Shown here: positions 1 through 6,656 of the stretch, piece after piece
How positions within the stretch are numbered: the first letter of the stretch is position 1
How the letters are laid out: every line of letters starts with the position of its first letter
Assembly: GCA_030150485.1 (NCBI GenBank)
Contig: JASLFZ010000062.1
Span: forward strand, 1-24,812
Reading direction: 5' to 3'
DNA: 24,812 nt
Source of the DNA: Candidatus Saccharimonadales bacterium
GTDB taxonomy: Bacteria; Patescibacteriota; Saccharimonadia; UBA4664; SCTI01
Program-made: the position numbers and the translations under genes
Notes under the pieces: model-generated
Seen by the model: the letters and a program-made list of their open reading frames with translations, nothing else
What the model was told of the DNA's origin: nothing
Database searches by the model: none

Positions 1-1
1 T

Positions 2-109
2 GGGGCGCGACTCAACGGTACGCAACTAGACGGTTCGGAGATCGTGGTGAAGTCTGGCGATGTGATTCAGGTAGGGAAGCGGCATTTTGTCAAACTGACG
101 GTTCGGTAG
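2..109 (+). CDS. tyrS: Tyrosyl-tRNA synthetase, C-terminal end (partial)
   Basis: Only the last 35 codons are in the window; the 5' part lies upstream of base 1. The readable tail contains RLNG, then GDVIQVGKRHFVKL and a TAG stop. This is the typical end of the S4 RNA-binding domain that closes tyrosyl-tRNA synthetases of the type with a C-terminal S4 module, which helps bind the tRNA-Tyr variable arm. The TAG stop overlaps the GTG start of recG by one base (TAGTG), so the two are probably co-transcribed and translationally coupled. An S4 domain alone also occurs in other RNA-binding proteins, so the assignment rests on the GDVIQVGKR-type ending and is not certain. Confidence 0.7.
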   Translation, partial: GARLNGTQLDGSEIVVKSGDVIQVGKRHFVKLTVR

Positions 110-2151
110 TGAACTTAGATTTGCGCGTGGAGACCCTCAAGGGGGTGGGTAAAACGGCGGTGGCTAACCTTGAGCGGTTGGGTATTAAGACGGTGGGCGA
201 TTTGCTTTCGCACTACCCCCGCCGCTACGATGATTTTTCCCAGATAGTGCCCATCCGTGCGATGAAGCCTGGCAACGTCACGTTTAAGGGTGAGATTATG
301 ACGATTGCGATGCGCCGGGCCCGTGGGCGCCGCTTGCAGATTATCGAGGCGGTGCTGACCGATGGCACCGGTACCGTGAAGGCGGTGTGGTTTAATCAGC
401 CTTATTTGGTGCGCCAGTATCCGGCGGGTAGCCACGTATTGCTGGCGGGGCACCTGGAGTTTCGCAACAATGACCTGGCGCTGCAATCTCCCGCCATTGA
501 ATCGGCGGAAATGGAGGGCGGCTCCAAGCACACCGCCCGGATCGTACCGGTTTACCCCGAAACGGAGGGAGTCAGCTCCAAACAGCTGCGTAATCTAATT
601 ATGCCGCTACTGCCCCAAATGGAGGCATTAACGGAGACACTGCCACCCGAAATCGTTACCGAGGCCAAGCTAATGAGTCGCGCGCAAGCGATGATCGAGA
701 TCCACGCGCCCACCAGTGATGCGACGCTGCGGCGGGCGCGCCACCGGCTGGCCTTTGAGGAGCTGTTTTATATTATCGGCGCCAGCTTGAGCATTAAGCG
801 CGAAATAAAGACCGAGCACGCGCCGCAGATCACCATGGATGTGACGGTAGCCCAAGCGTTTACGAAGTGCCTGGATTTTAACCTGACGGATGCCCAGCGG
901 GCGGCGGCGTGGCAGATTCTGCAAGACATCAGCGGCGAACGCCCCATGAACCGCTTGCTGGAGGGGGATGTTGGGAGTGGTAAGACCGTGGTAGCGCTGC
1001 TGGCAGCCAGTATGGCGGTGGCGTCCGGCTACCAGGCGGCGTTGATGGTACCGACCGACATTCTGGCTCGCCAACACGCCGCCAAGGTGGGCGAGGTGAT
1101 GCAGCGCATGGGAATTACCACGGCGTTGGTGCTGGGACGCCAGCCGGCCGCCGAAAAACAGGCTACGCTTGCAGCGGTGGCGGATGGGAGCGCTCAGCTG
1201 ATTGTGGGGACGCAAGCACTGCTGGGGGACGGCGTGCATTTTAAACGGCTGGGGCTCGTTATTATTGATGAACAACATCGCTTCGGCGTGGAGCAGCGCC
1301 TCAAACTGAAAGAAAAGGCCGGTCGGCTGCCCCATCTGCTGAGCATGACGGCTACGCCCATCCCGCGAACGCTGGCGCTGACGGTGTATGGTGATCTGGA
1401 TATCTCGGTGATTGACGCGCTGCCGCCCAACCACCACCCGATTACCACGCAGCTGGTGGCGCCCTCCCAGCGCGAGCCAGCTTACGGGTTTATTGACACT
1501 CAGATTGAGGCTGGCCGCCAGGTGTTTGTGGTCTGTCCTTTGATCGAGGATTCAGACACGCTGGGGGCTAAAAGCGTTACGGCGGAGGCGGAGCGTTTGC
1601 GACGGGGGCCGTTTGGCCATCGGCGCATTGGGCTGGTCCACGGTCGGTTAAAGTCCGCTGAGCGCGATGAGGTTATGCAGCGGTTTGTGGCCGGAGAGCT
1701 CGACCTGCTCGTCGCGACCAGCGTGATCGAAGTGGGCATCGACATCCCGAACGCTAGCGTTATGTTGATAGAGGGCGCCGAGCGGTTTGGGCTGGCAGCA
1801 TTACATCAGCTGCGTGGGCGCGTGGGGCGCGGCGAGCACCAGTCGTACTGCCTGGTGGCGAGTGACTCAACGGCGCCGGGTGTGATGGAACGCTTGCAGG
1901 CGCTGGAGCGAACCCAAGACGGTTTTCGCTTGGCGCAGATCGACCTGGAGCTGCGGGGGCCGGGGCAGGTGTATGGCCGCCGGCAGCACGGCATCCTCGA
2001 GCTCGGGCTGGCCGATTTGAGCGATACGCGCTTGGTCGCAGCGGTGCGGGCGGCAGCGGAGCGGTTTGTGGCGAGCTCGGCCAACATGCTACAATATCCG
2101 CAAATAGTTAAGCGGATTAACAGGTTAAAAACGGTCACCTCACTAGATTAA
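109..2151 (+). CDS. recG: ATP-dependent DNA helicase RecG
   Basis: RecG is a superfamily 2 double-strand DNA translocase that remodels stalled replication forks and branch-migrates Holliday junctions. The 680-residue product has the family's usual length. An N-terminal wedge/OB region (about residues 1-160, beginning VETLKGVGKTAVANLERLGI) precedes the helicase lobes. Walker A is GDVGSGKT at 286-293, the Walker B/DExH box is DEQH at 387-390, and SMTATPIPRTLALTVYGDLD follows as motif III. The C-terminal lobe shows VIEVGIDIPNA and QLRGRVGRG, then the RecG-specific LRGPGQVYGRRQHG segment. The GTG start is chosen because it overlaps the preceding stop and fits the family N-terminus. No frameshift or missing motif is seen. 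Confidence 0.97.
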   Translation: MNLDLRVETLKGVGKTAVANLERLGIKTVGDLLSHYPRRYDDFSQIVPIRAMKPGNVTFKGEIMTIAMRRARGRRLQIIEAVLTDGTGTVKAVWFNQPYLVRQYPAGSHVLLAGHLEFRNNDLALQSPAIESAEMEGGSKHTARIVPVYPETEGVSSKQLRNLIMPLLPQMEALTETLPPEIVTEAKLMSRAQAMIEIHAPTSDATLRRARHRLAFEELFYIIGASLSIKREIKTEHAPQITMDVTVAQAFTKCLDFNLTDAQRAAAWQILQDISGERPMNRLLEGDVGSGKTVVALLAASMAVASGYQAALMVPTDILARQHAAKVGEVMQRMGITTALVLGRQPAAEKQATLAAVADGSAQLIVGTQALLGDGVHFKRLGLVIIDEQHRFGVEQRLKLKEKAGRLPHLLSMTATPIPRTLALTVYGDLDISVIDALPPNHHPITTQLVAPSQREPAYGFIDTQIEAGRQVFVVCPLIEDSDTLGAKSVTAEAERLRRGPFGHRRIGLVHGRLKSAERDEVMQRFVAGELDLLVATSVIEVGIDIPNASVMLIEGAERFGLAALHQLRGRVGRGEHQSYCLVASDSTAPGVMERLQALERTQDGFRLAQIDLELRGPGQVYGRRQHGILELGLADLSDTRLVAAVRAAAERFVASSANMLQYPQIVKRINRLKTVTSLD

Positions 2152-2169
2152 TCGGGGTGGAGTGCTTCC

Positions 2170-3000
2170 ATGTATTCAGGCTTTATTAACTCAAAACGAA
2201 CCATGCCGGCGGTGGGTGTGCATCAGCGCCTGGACAGTGCCGCTTACCGTTTGGTGCGCCCCTATGTGCGGCTGGAGGAGTTCCCGACGCGGCGTCAGAT
2301 TATCGGCTTTGAGGGCCTGAACGGGCCCGACGGCTTAAAAATTAAGTCGCCGGGGCGCCATGAGCCGGGTCATTTGTATAATCCCACCAGTGGCGGCGGC
2401 GATATCCCCGACCTGATTAAGGCTCACTATGGTACTTTGGTGCGAGCGTTGCGCGACCGGGATCTGGTGCGGGCGGCTTTTGACGTCGCCTGGCTGGCCC
2501 ACTACATTTGCGACGGTTTGACCCCAGCACACCACTTCCCGCTGGACGCCGAGCTGGCTACCTATGGCGCCGACTACGCTTCAAAGCCGCAGCGCTATAA
2601 ACACGCGGTGCTGGTGCGCGGGCAGAACCCCGCCCAGACGCTTAAAAGTAGCTGGGCGCTGTGGGGCGTTAAGGGATTGCTGAGCACTCACTTTAACTTT
2701 GAGATGGGTGTGGCTACCACCTTGGTCGGGCGCCGTATCCGGGTGAGTCTTGAGCCGGCCGACCTGGTGGATGCTCGGGAGAGCGGCCCAGTAGAGTACT
2801 TTAAAACCCAAGCGGACGCGATCGCCGAACTGCATATGTACGAGCAGTTTTACGCCGCTGGCTGGAGCGCTGACTTGGCGCGCCTGGTATTACGGCGTCT
2901 CGCGCCCCAAACGGTTCGCGCCATTGCCGTAATCTGGCTGCTTGCCTGCCAGGAGGCGGGATTGCCCATCGCAACTCGTCTAAAAACAGGGACGCCCTGA
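2170..3000 (+). CDS. Zinc-dependent phospholipase C-like hydrolase
   Basis: The 276-residue protein has the metal-ligand spacing of the zinc-dependent phospholipase C / S1-P1 nuclease fold. H111-x3-D115-x5-H121 (in AHYICDGLTPAHH) and H174-x3-E178 (in THFNFE) reproduce the Bacillus cereus enzyme pattern H118-x3-D122-x5-H128 and H142-x3-E146. H18, H64 and H68 are candidates for the remaining ligands. No signal peptide is visible, whereas secreted members have one, so it may act in the cytoplasm or leave by another route. The substrate (phospholipid, phosphodiester or other) cannot be told. The start is supported by GGAG seven bases upstream. Its TGA overlaps the ATG of rsmD by one base, placing it inside a housekeeping operon. 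Confidence 0.75.
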   Translation: MYSGFINSKRTMPAVGVHQRLDSAAYRLVRPYVRLEEFPTRRQIIGFEGLNGPDGLKIKSPGRHEPGHLYNPTSGGGDIPDLIKAHYGTLVRALRDRDLVRAAFDVAWLAHYICDGLTPAHHFPLDAELATYGADYASKPQRYKHAVLVRGQNPAQTLKSSWALWGVKGLLSTHFNFEMGVATTLVGRRIRVSLEPADLVDARESGPVEYFKTQADAIAELHMYEQFYAAGWSADLARLVLRRLAPQTVRAIAVIWLLACQEAGLPIATRLKTGTP

Positions 3001-3536
3001 TGCGCGTGGTCAGCGGAACGTTCGGCGGCCGGCCGTTGCATGCCCCCAAAACCACAGCCACCCGCCCCATGACCGATAAGGTGCGCGGGGCGTTGTTTGA
3101 CTCGCTCGGGAGCGTCGATGGTACCACCTTTCTGGATGCCTATGCCGGCAGCGGCGCGGTAGGCATAGAGGCATTGAGCCGGGGTGTGGCCCAGGTGGTT
3201 TTTATTGAGTCTGCGCGTCAGCCACTACAGGCAATTCAAGAGAATCTGCAGCGGCTCGAGCTTGGGTGGGGATATCAGGTGGTAGCGACGACGGTAGAAT
3301 CATGGCTAGCGCGCCAGACGGCTGATTCTCTGAAGTTTGACGTCATTGTGGCCGATCCCCCGTACGCCCAGATTAAGCTGGACGTCATAACAAAACTGGG
3401 CGCTTTGCTAAATCCCGAGGGCGTTTTAGTAGTTTCGCATGCCTCTAAGGAGCCGCTGCCGGCACTTGATGGGCTGTCGATCCAAGACCAGAAACGGTAT
3501 GGTGATACCGCCATGACTTTTTACAAAGCCCTATAA
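3000..3536 (+). CDS. rsmD: 16S rRNA (guanine966-N2)-methyltransferase RsmD
   Basis: RsmD methylates N2 of G966 in 16S rRNA during 30S assembly, using S-adenosylmethionine. The 178-residue length is normal. The N-terminus MRVVSGTFGGRPLHAPK is characteristic, followed by RPMTDKVRGALFDSL. The SAM-binding motif I is DAYAGSGAVGIEALSRG at residues 46-62, and the catalytic DPPY motif is at 119-122, as in N2-guanine methyltransferases. The ATG overlaps the stop of the upstream gene (TGATG), suggesting coupling. The gene ends 24 bases before the tRNA-Leu gene. Confidence 0.95.
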   Translation: MRVVSGTFGGRPLHAPKTTATRPMTDKVRGALFDSLGSVDGTTFLDAYAGSGAVGIEALSRGVAQVVFIESARQPLQAIQENLQRLELGWGYQVVATTVESWLARQTADSLKFDVIVADPPYAQIKLDVITKLGALLNPEGVLVVSHASKEPLPALDGLSIQDQKRYGDTAMTFYKAL

Positions 3537-3540
3537 CCGT

Positions 3541-3546
3541 TACAAT
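3541..3546 (+). promoter_or_regulatory. Candidate -10 box of the tRNA-Leu gene
   Basis: TACAAT lies 14 bases before the mature tRNA 5' end, just past the rsmD stop. A possible -35 (TTTACA, 3520-3525) lies inside the rsmD end with a short 15-base spacer, so this promoter is only moderately supported; the tRNA could also be read from the upstream operon. Confidence 0.45.
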
Positions 3547-3560
3547 AGGACGGTTGCCGG

Positions 3561-3646
3561 GGGCGAGTGGTGAAATGGTAGACACGCCAGCCTTAGGAGC
3601 TGGTGGGGGCAACCCCGTGGAGGTTCAAGTCCTCTCTCGCCCACCA
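3561..3646 (+). tRNA. tRNA-Leu (anticodon UAG)
   Basis: The full cloverleaf can be drawn. The acceptor stem is GGGCGAG (3561-3567) with CTCGCCC (3636-3642), discriminator A at 3643 and an encoded CCA at 3644-3646. The anticodon stem CCAGC/GCTGG encloses loop CTTAGGA, with anticodon TAG at 3594-3596. A long class II variable arm (GGGGGCAACCCC region) is followed by a T-arm GGAGG-TTCAAGT-CCTCT. A long variable arm plus UAG fits tRNA-Leu reading CUN codons. Its 3' end forms the left attachment site of the integrated element, which leaves the tRNA intact. Confidence 0.96.
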
Positions 3647-5220
3647 ATGTGTATTTGTTTCGCTTTTAGTAGAGTAGCGTATGGCTCTTTTAGGCTGTAT
3701 GAAGCCACTTTTTCCTCATCCACAACGAAGTTCAAGAACATTCTGCGGCAAATCCGGTCTTTTTCGATAGCGTCGGCAGCTTTTAGCTTTGCAGAGGCAT
3801 TATTAGATAAGTTCAAAAACTGCTCAAGGCTTAATGCCTCGTTCTCGGGACTAACCAGCATGGCTTTTAATTCGCTAACCTCTCCCTCTAATCCTTCGTT
3901 AGTCTCCGTTAGCTCCTCGATTTTATCGTTATTAATCTTCCATACGGGTGAGGTTTGGTCGTAGGAGACGATGCGCAGGCTCCGGTCTCTTAACTCATGG
4001 CCATTGGCCTTGATAGCACCCTGCTTACTACGGATTTTAGTTTGTATCTCAATCCGGCGGCTCTCGCTTACCGTTTTCATCTGGCCCAGGTAGTCTGCAT
4101 ACTCTTTGGGGCTGAAGTTAAGACCCTCGGCTAACAACTTGTATAAGTACTCAAAGATGATGATTGACCTAATGCTACGTTTCTTACGAGTACAGGCTTT
4201 ATTGTCGCACCGGTAGTAGAGGTAGCGCTTGTGGCCAGTGCTCGGGGCAGGATACATTATGCCATTGCAATGTGCGCAGTGCACCATACCGCGGAGAGGG
4301 TAGAAGGTTGCCCGTTTACGCTTTGAAGGAGCAAACCGACGGTTAGACAGTTGCTGGACATGGTTGTAGTCTTCTTCGCTAACTGCGGGTACGAAATCAT
4401 AAATCTCGCGCAAATCCACCGTCTGCTTGGCTTGTACTAATAGACCAAAGTAAAACGGGTCGTGCAGCATCTTCCCGACCATACGTGTACCCATTTTGAC
4501 CACTTTGCCTGTGCTCTTCGCGCCTTTGTGCTTGATTGTGCGCTGGTAGCCGCTGTCATTCATATATTTAGCAATGTCTTCCTGGGAAGCACCTTCCTTG
4601 CGTTTTTGCCAGGCATTGACCACCACCTCATGGTTAGCGTCAGGACGATATAGGCCGTCCTCGTCGCGAGTGTAACCATATTTCGGTTGGCCGCCAGATT
4701 TACCTTCCTTAAAGCCTCGTCTTACACCGCGAGTTACTTTTTGCGATAGGTCGTCTGAGTATTGCTTTGAGAGCACAAAAGACATCCCAAGCAGCATCTT
4801 ACCGTTAGCGTCGGGGGTAAAGTGATGGGTGACAAACTTTAGGTCTTTCAGTAGCTCGGCATCGACCATATCAATAATTTCGCCGCCCTCCTTCATGTTG
4901 CGTGCTAACCTATCGGGATGCCATGCCAAAATTGCATTGTACTTACCCGCTCTAATATCTTTGAGCATCTGCGTGAATAGGGGGCGCTTATTTGGTGTCT
5001 TGGCTGATTTACGCTCTAAGATTGGGGGTCGAATAACTTTGAGATGGAGACGTTCCGCTAGGTCTTCGCATTCGGCAATCTGGTCTTCCATCGACCTCAC
5101 CTGCTTTTGTAAGTCGTCAGTAGACTTACGCACATACAGTACGTATTTGAGTTTTGTGACGTCGAGCTGTGCATCCTCGTCATGCATATGCAGATTGTAG
5201 CACCGCCCGTGTATAATCAT
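3625..5220 (-). CDS. Large serine recombinase (element integrase), C-terminus exchanged by integration
   Basis: This enzyme performs site-specific integration and excision. The N-terminal resolvase domain has the catalytic serine at S33 in YVLYVRKS and the DRLAR motif (D103, R104, R107). A recombinase domain follows (GKSGGQPKYGYTRDEDG region), then a zinc ribbon with C-x2-C (VHCAHC) and C-x4-C (CDNKAC) and a charged, probably coiled-coil region near 390-460. The listed start (5220) lacks a ribosome site. A better start is M12 at 5187, six bases after an extended -10 (TGC-TACAAT), giving 520 residues from a leaderless mRNA. The last codons (IGGRERT-stop) are antisense tRNA-Leu: codons after G527 come from the chromosome. 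The original 3' end lies at 9227-9385. Confidence 0.93.
   Translation of the reverse strand: MIIHGRCYNLHMHDEDAQLDVTKLKYVLYVRKSTDDLQKQVRSMEDQIAECEDLAERLHLKVIRPPILERKSAKTPNKRPLFTQMLKDIRAGKYNAILAWHPDRLARNMKEGGEIIDMVDAELLKDLKFVTHHFTPDANGKMLLGMSFVLSKQYSDDLSQKVTRGVRRGFKEGKSGGQPKYGYTRDEDGLYRPDANHEVVVNAWQKRKEGASQEDIAKYMNDSGYQRTIKHKGAKSTGKVVKMGTRMVGKMLHDPFYFGLLVQAKQTVDLREIYDFVPAVSEEDYNHVQQLSNRRFAPSKRKRATFYPLRGMVHCAHCNGIMYPAPSTGHKRYLYYRCDNKACTRKKRSIRSIIIFEYLYKLLAEGLNFSPKEYADYLGQMKTVSESRRIEIQTKIRSKQGAIKANGHELRDRSLRIVSYDQTSPVWKINNDKIEELTETNEGLEGEVSELKAMLVSPENEALSLEQFLNLSNNASAKLKAADAIEKDRICRRMFLNFVVDEEKVASYSLKEPYATLLKAKQIHIGGRERT
3641..3648 (+). repeat. attL core (direct repeat CCACCAAT)
   Basis: This 8-base core overlaps the last two acceptor-stem bases, the discriminator and CCA of tRNA-Leu plus two bases beyond. 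It is identical to 9378-9385. The tRNA side is the chromosomal half-site and the right side is element DNA. Serine integrases usually share only a short core between attL and attR, so 8 bases is in the expected range. The exact crossover dinucleotide cannot be told. Confidence 0.7.
5194..5202 (-). promoter_or_regulatory. Extended -10 promoter for the integrase (leaderless)
   Basis: On the minus strand TGC-TACAAT is followed by six bases and then ATG (5185-5187), the in-frame M12 of the integrase. The predicted transcription start falls on or next to the A of the start codon. No convincing -35 is seen; the TGN extension could compensate. Confidence 0.55.
5212..5217 (+). promoter_or_regulatory. 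-10 box for the structured leader / membrane protein transcript
   Basis: A consensus TATAAT on the plus strand predicts a start near 5224, right at the first hairpin of the structured region. It overlaps the divergent integrase promoter, so use of one could interfere with the other. The matching -35 is poor. Confidence 0.4.
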
Positions 5221-5223
5221 CTT

Positions 5224-5438
5224 AGCGCTTCATAGCGCCATAACATCTAAATACAGTGCCTAAACCCAAGCGGCTTACCGCTGGGCATGGTAGCAAATCC
5301 ACAGAGCATACTGAACCCGTCGTTCAGGTACTGCTCTGTGGTTACAGCTGGAAACGGCTGTAGGTGGGAAACCACCGCTTGGCGACGGGTTCTGTGCACC
5401 CGTTTGCCCGGCCATCACTACTAGGCAAAGGAGGCTCT
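5224..5438 (+). ncRNA. Structured RNA leader (possible cis-regulatory or stand-alone RNA)
   Basis: About 215 bases without a gene, unusually rich in perfect stems. GCGCT/AGCGC (5225-5238). CCAAGCGG (5266-5273) can pair locally with CCGCTGGG (5278-5285, imperfect) or perfectly with CCGCTTGG (5375-5382). An 18-bp hairpin with two single-base bulges spans 5299-5341. TACAGCTG-GAAA-CGGCTGTA (5343-5362) and GGTGG-GAAA-CCACC (5363-5376) abut and both carry GNRA tetraloops. ACGGGT/ACCCGT is at 5385-5403. TTTGCC (5403-5408) pairs with GGCAAA (5424-5429), which overlaps the Shine-Dalgarno sequence of the next gene. The alternative pairings and the occluded ribosome site suggest a switch. It matches no riboswitch or ribozyme class that I recognise. 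Confidence 0.55.
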
Positions 5439-6134
5439 ATGCACATTTTTCTTATTGCACTCTTAGTAATAGCTATATTGGGCTTTGTAGTAGCAACCAT
5501 TAAGCCCAGTACAAATAAAAAGACAGGCCGTCCGTATAAGCGCTCGGATATGGCCATTGGCGGGGGCATCATAATCGTCATTCTTGCCGTGCTCACTGGC
5601 CTAAGTGTTCCGAAAGCCAAGACAGCTGCTGTTGCAAAGCCCGCTGCCAAGGCAGCGCCTGTAAAAGCCGCTACGACTGCACCTAAGCCGTCACTGGCCA
5701 CACTCAACGCCGAAGTAGTACCCATCTTGACCCCGGTCTTAAGCGACTTCTCACAGCAAATGGCGCAAGGTGAGGCAGATGCCACCCAGTCTAATGCCGG
5801 TACCGTCAGCAGCGCCTTTCATGCTTGGGAGGAGAACGAGCAGGATAAGCAAAATGTGGCCAATGGCCAAGAGGAGCATAATGCGTACCTCAAGGCCGAC
5901 AAAATCTACTATGCTGCCCACCGAAGTGACCCAGATGCCCTATCTAACTGGGACGGTGATGCTGGAGCGGTGCCTGGCGACATAACAGAGTGGGCAAATG
6001 CCGAGGAATTAGTAGCGCAGGATGGCGTGACTGGCAGCTCTTCGTTGTCTACCGACCAGCAGGCCGCAACTACCGATATGCAAACTTACCAGAGCGACCT
6101 CGCCAAAGCCAAGGCTGATATTGCAGGTTTATGA
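5439..6134 (+). CDS. Membrane-anchored protein of unknown function
   Basis: The 231-residue product starts at the ATG after AAAGGAGG (5427-5434); a longer reading from 5364 would run through the structured leader and is rejected. Two hydrophobic segments (residues about 2-21, HIFLIALLVIAILGFVVAT, and about 41-59, AIGGGIIIVILAVLTGLSV) form an N-terminal hairpin with a basic loop. An Ala/Lys/Pro-rich linker follows, then an acidic, Gln- and Ala-rich soluble region with no motif that I know. The arrangement suggests a membrane-tethered protein. It is the only element gene with a strong ribosome site and a long leader. Function unknown; a role in defence, conjugation or packaging would be guesswork. 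Confidence 0.75.
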   Translation: MHIFLIALLVIAILGFVVATIKPSTNKKTGRPYKRSDMAIGGGIIIVILAVLTGLSVPKAKTAAVAKPAAKAAPVKAATTAPKPSLATLNAEVVPILTPVLSDFSQQMAQGEADATQSNAGTVSSAFHAWEENEQDKQNVANGQEEHNAYLKADKIYYAAHRSDPDALSNWDGDAGAVPGDITEWANAEELVAQDGVTGSSSLSTDQQAATTDMQTYQSDLAKAKADIAGL

Positions 6135-6167
6135 GTGTGCTAGTAGATAATGGCAAAGAGGCAATTA

Positions 6168-6596
6168 CTAGACCTCTGTATCGTCTTCAAACTCCTCAAT
6201 TACCTTAAAGCGCATTCGTGACATACGCCTTATCTCCTCTTCTGTAAGGTTAGCAAAAGGGTGTTCAGGGTAGTTAACATTTGCCTGTCGTGGTGCAAAC
6301 TCATCTGCCGCCTTGCGCTCCAACCACCATTTGGCCGTCGGTAAGTTTCCTTTAGCTATAGCCGCAGCTATGACCTGCCGAGCTTCAATTGTCACCCACT
6401 CTTGGGCAAGGGTCATTTTGTCCGAAAATGCCTGGTCTTCTGCGATATACAGATAATAGGTTGAGGTGCTGATACCAGATAGATGACAGGCAGCGATAAC
6501 GGTCATACCCTTACGCAGAGCATCCTCTAGTTTTCGGACAACGTCCGATGTTACAGCCTTTGGGCGGCCTGTAGATTTGGTGGGATTAATAGCCAT
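6168..6596 (-). CDS. Helix-turn-helix protein resembling phage terminase small subunit
   Basis: The 142-residue protein has an N-terminal helix-turn-helix (about residues 15-55: VIAACHLSGISTSTYYLYIAED) after a GRPKAVT start. A helical region with GNLPTAKWWLERKAADEFAPR follows. This layout is seen in HTH proteins annotated as phage terminase small subunits, which recognise viral DNA for packaging, and in related phage DNA-binding proteins. The tail is acidic. No large terminase subunit is present, so it might redirect a helper phage's packaging machine, as in phage satellites, or act as a repressor. No ribosome site is seen; a TGC-AACAAT box six bases upstream suggests a leaderless message. 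Its end converges on the membrane protein gene with a 33-base gap. Confidence 0.65.
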   Translation of the reverse strand: MAINPTKSTGRPKAVTSDVVRKLEDALRKGMTVIAACHLSGISTSTYYLYIAEDQAFSDKMTLAQEWVTIEARQVIAAAIAKGNLPTAKWWLERKAADEFAPRQANVNYPEHPFANLTEEEIRRMSRMRFKVIEEFEDDTEV

Positions 6597-6602
6597 GGTT
6601 TA

Positions 6603-6611
6603 ATTGTTGCA
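6603..6611 (-). promoter_or_regulatory. Candidate extended -10 promoter for the HTH gene (leaderless)
   Basis: Reading on the minus strand, TGC-AACAAT is followed by six bases and the ATG at 6594-6596. The hexamer matches TATAAT at four of six positions. Spacing is identical to the integrase, second membrane protein and clpP promoters. Confidence 0.4.
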
Positions 6612-6641
6612 AGTTGCTCAGGATTTGGGAATGATACCAAT

Positions 6642-6650
6642 TGCTATACT
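6642..6650 (+). promoter_or_regulatory. Extended -10 promoter for the second membrane protein (leaderless)
   Basis: TGC-TATACT is followed by six bases and the ATG at 6657-6659. There is no Shine-Dalgarno sequence before this ATG. It is divergent from the HTH gene promoter, the two -10 boxes being about 35 bases apart. Confidence 0.5.
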
Positions 6651-6656
6651 TATGCA

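Noticed and set aside
3554..3964. A plus-strand reading frame of 136 codons crossing the tRNA-Leu gene
   Set aside because: Its first third is the tRNA itself and the rest is antisense to the integrase; no ribosome site and no protein-like pattern.
5255..5290. Resemblance to a twister ribozyme (CCTAAA and CCCAAGC)
   Set aside because: The remaining conserved twister segments and the closing stems could not be placed.
5360..5390. T-box-like look of AGGTGGGAAACCACCGC
   Set aside because: It is fully explained as a GGTGG-GAAA-CCACC tetraloop hairpin; there is no specifier loop or terminator and no amino-acid-related gene downstream.
5364..5438. 25 extra N-terminal codons for the 231-residue membrane protein
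   Set aside because: They lie in the hairpin-rich leader; the ATG at 5439 has AAAGGAGG at ideal distance and opens directly on a membrane segment.
5342..5785. Minus-strand frame of 147 codons opposite the membrane protein gene
   Set aside because: Hydrophobic and low-complexity shadow of the plus-strand gene, with no ribosome site or leaderless promoter.
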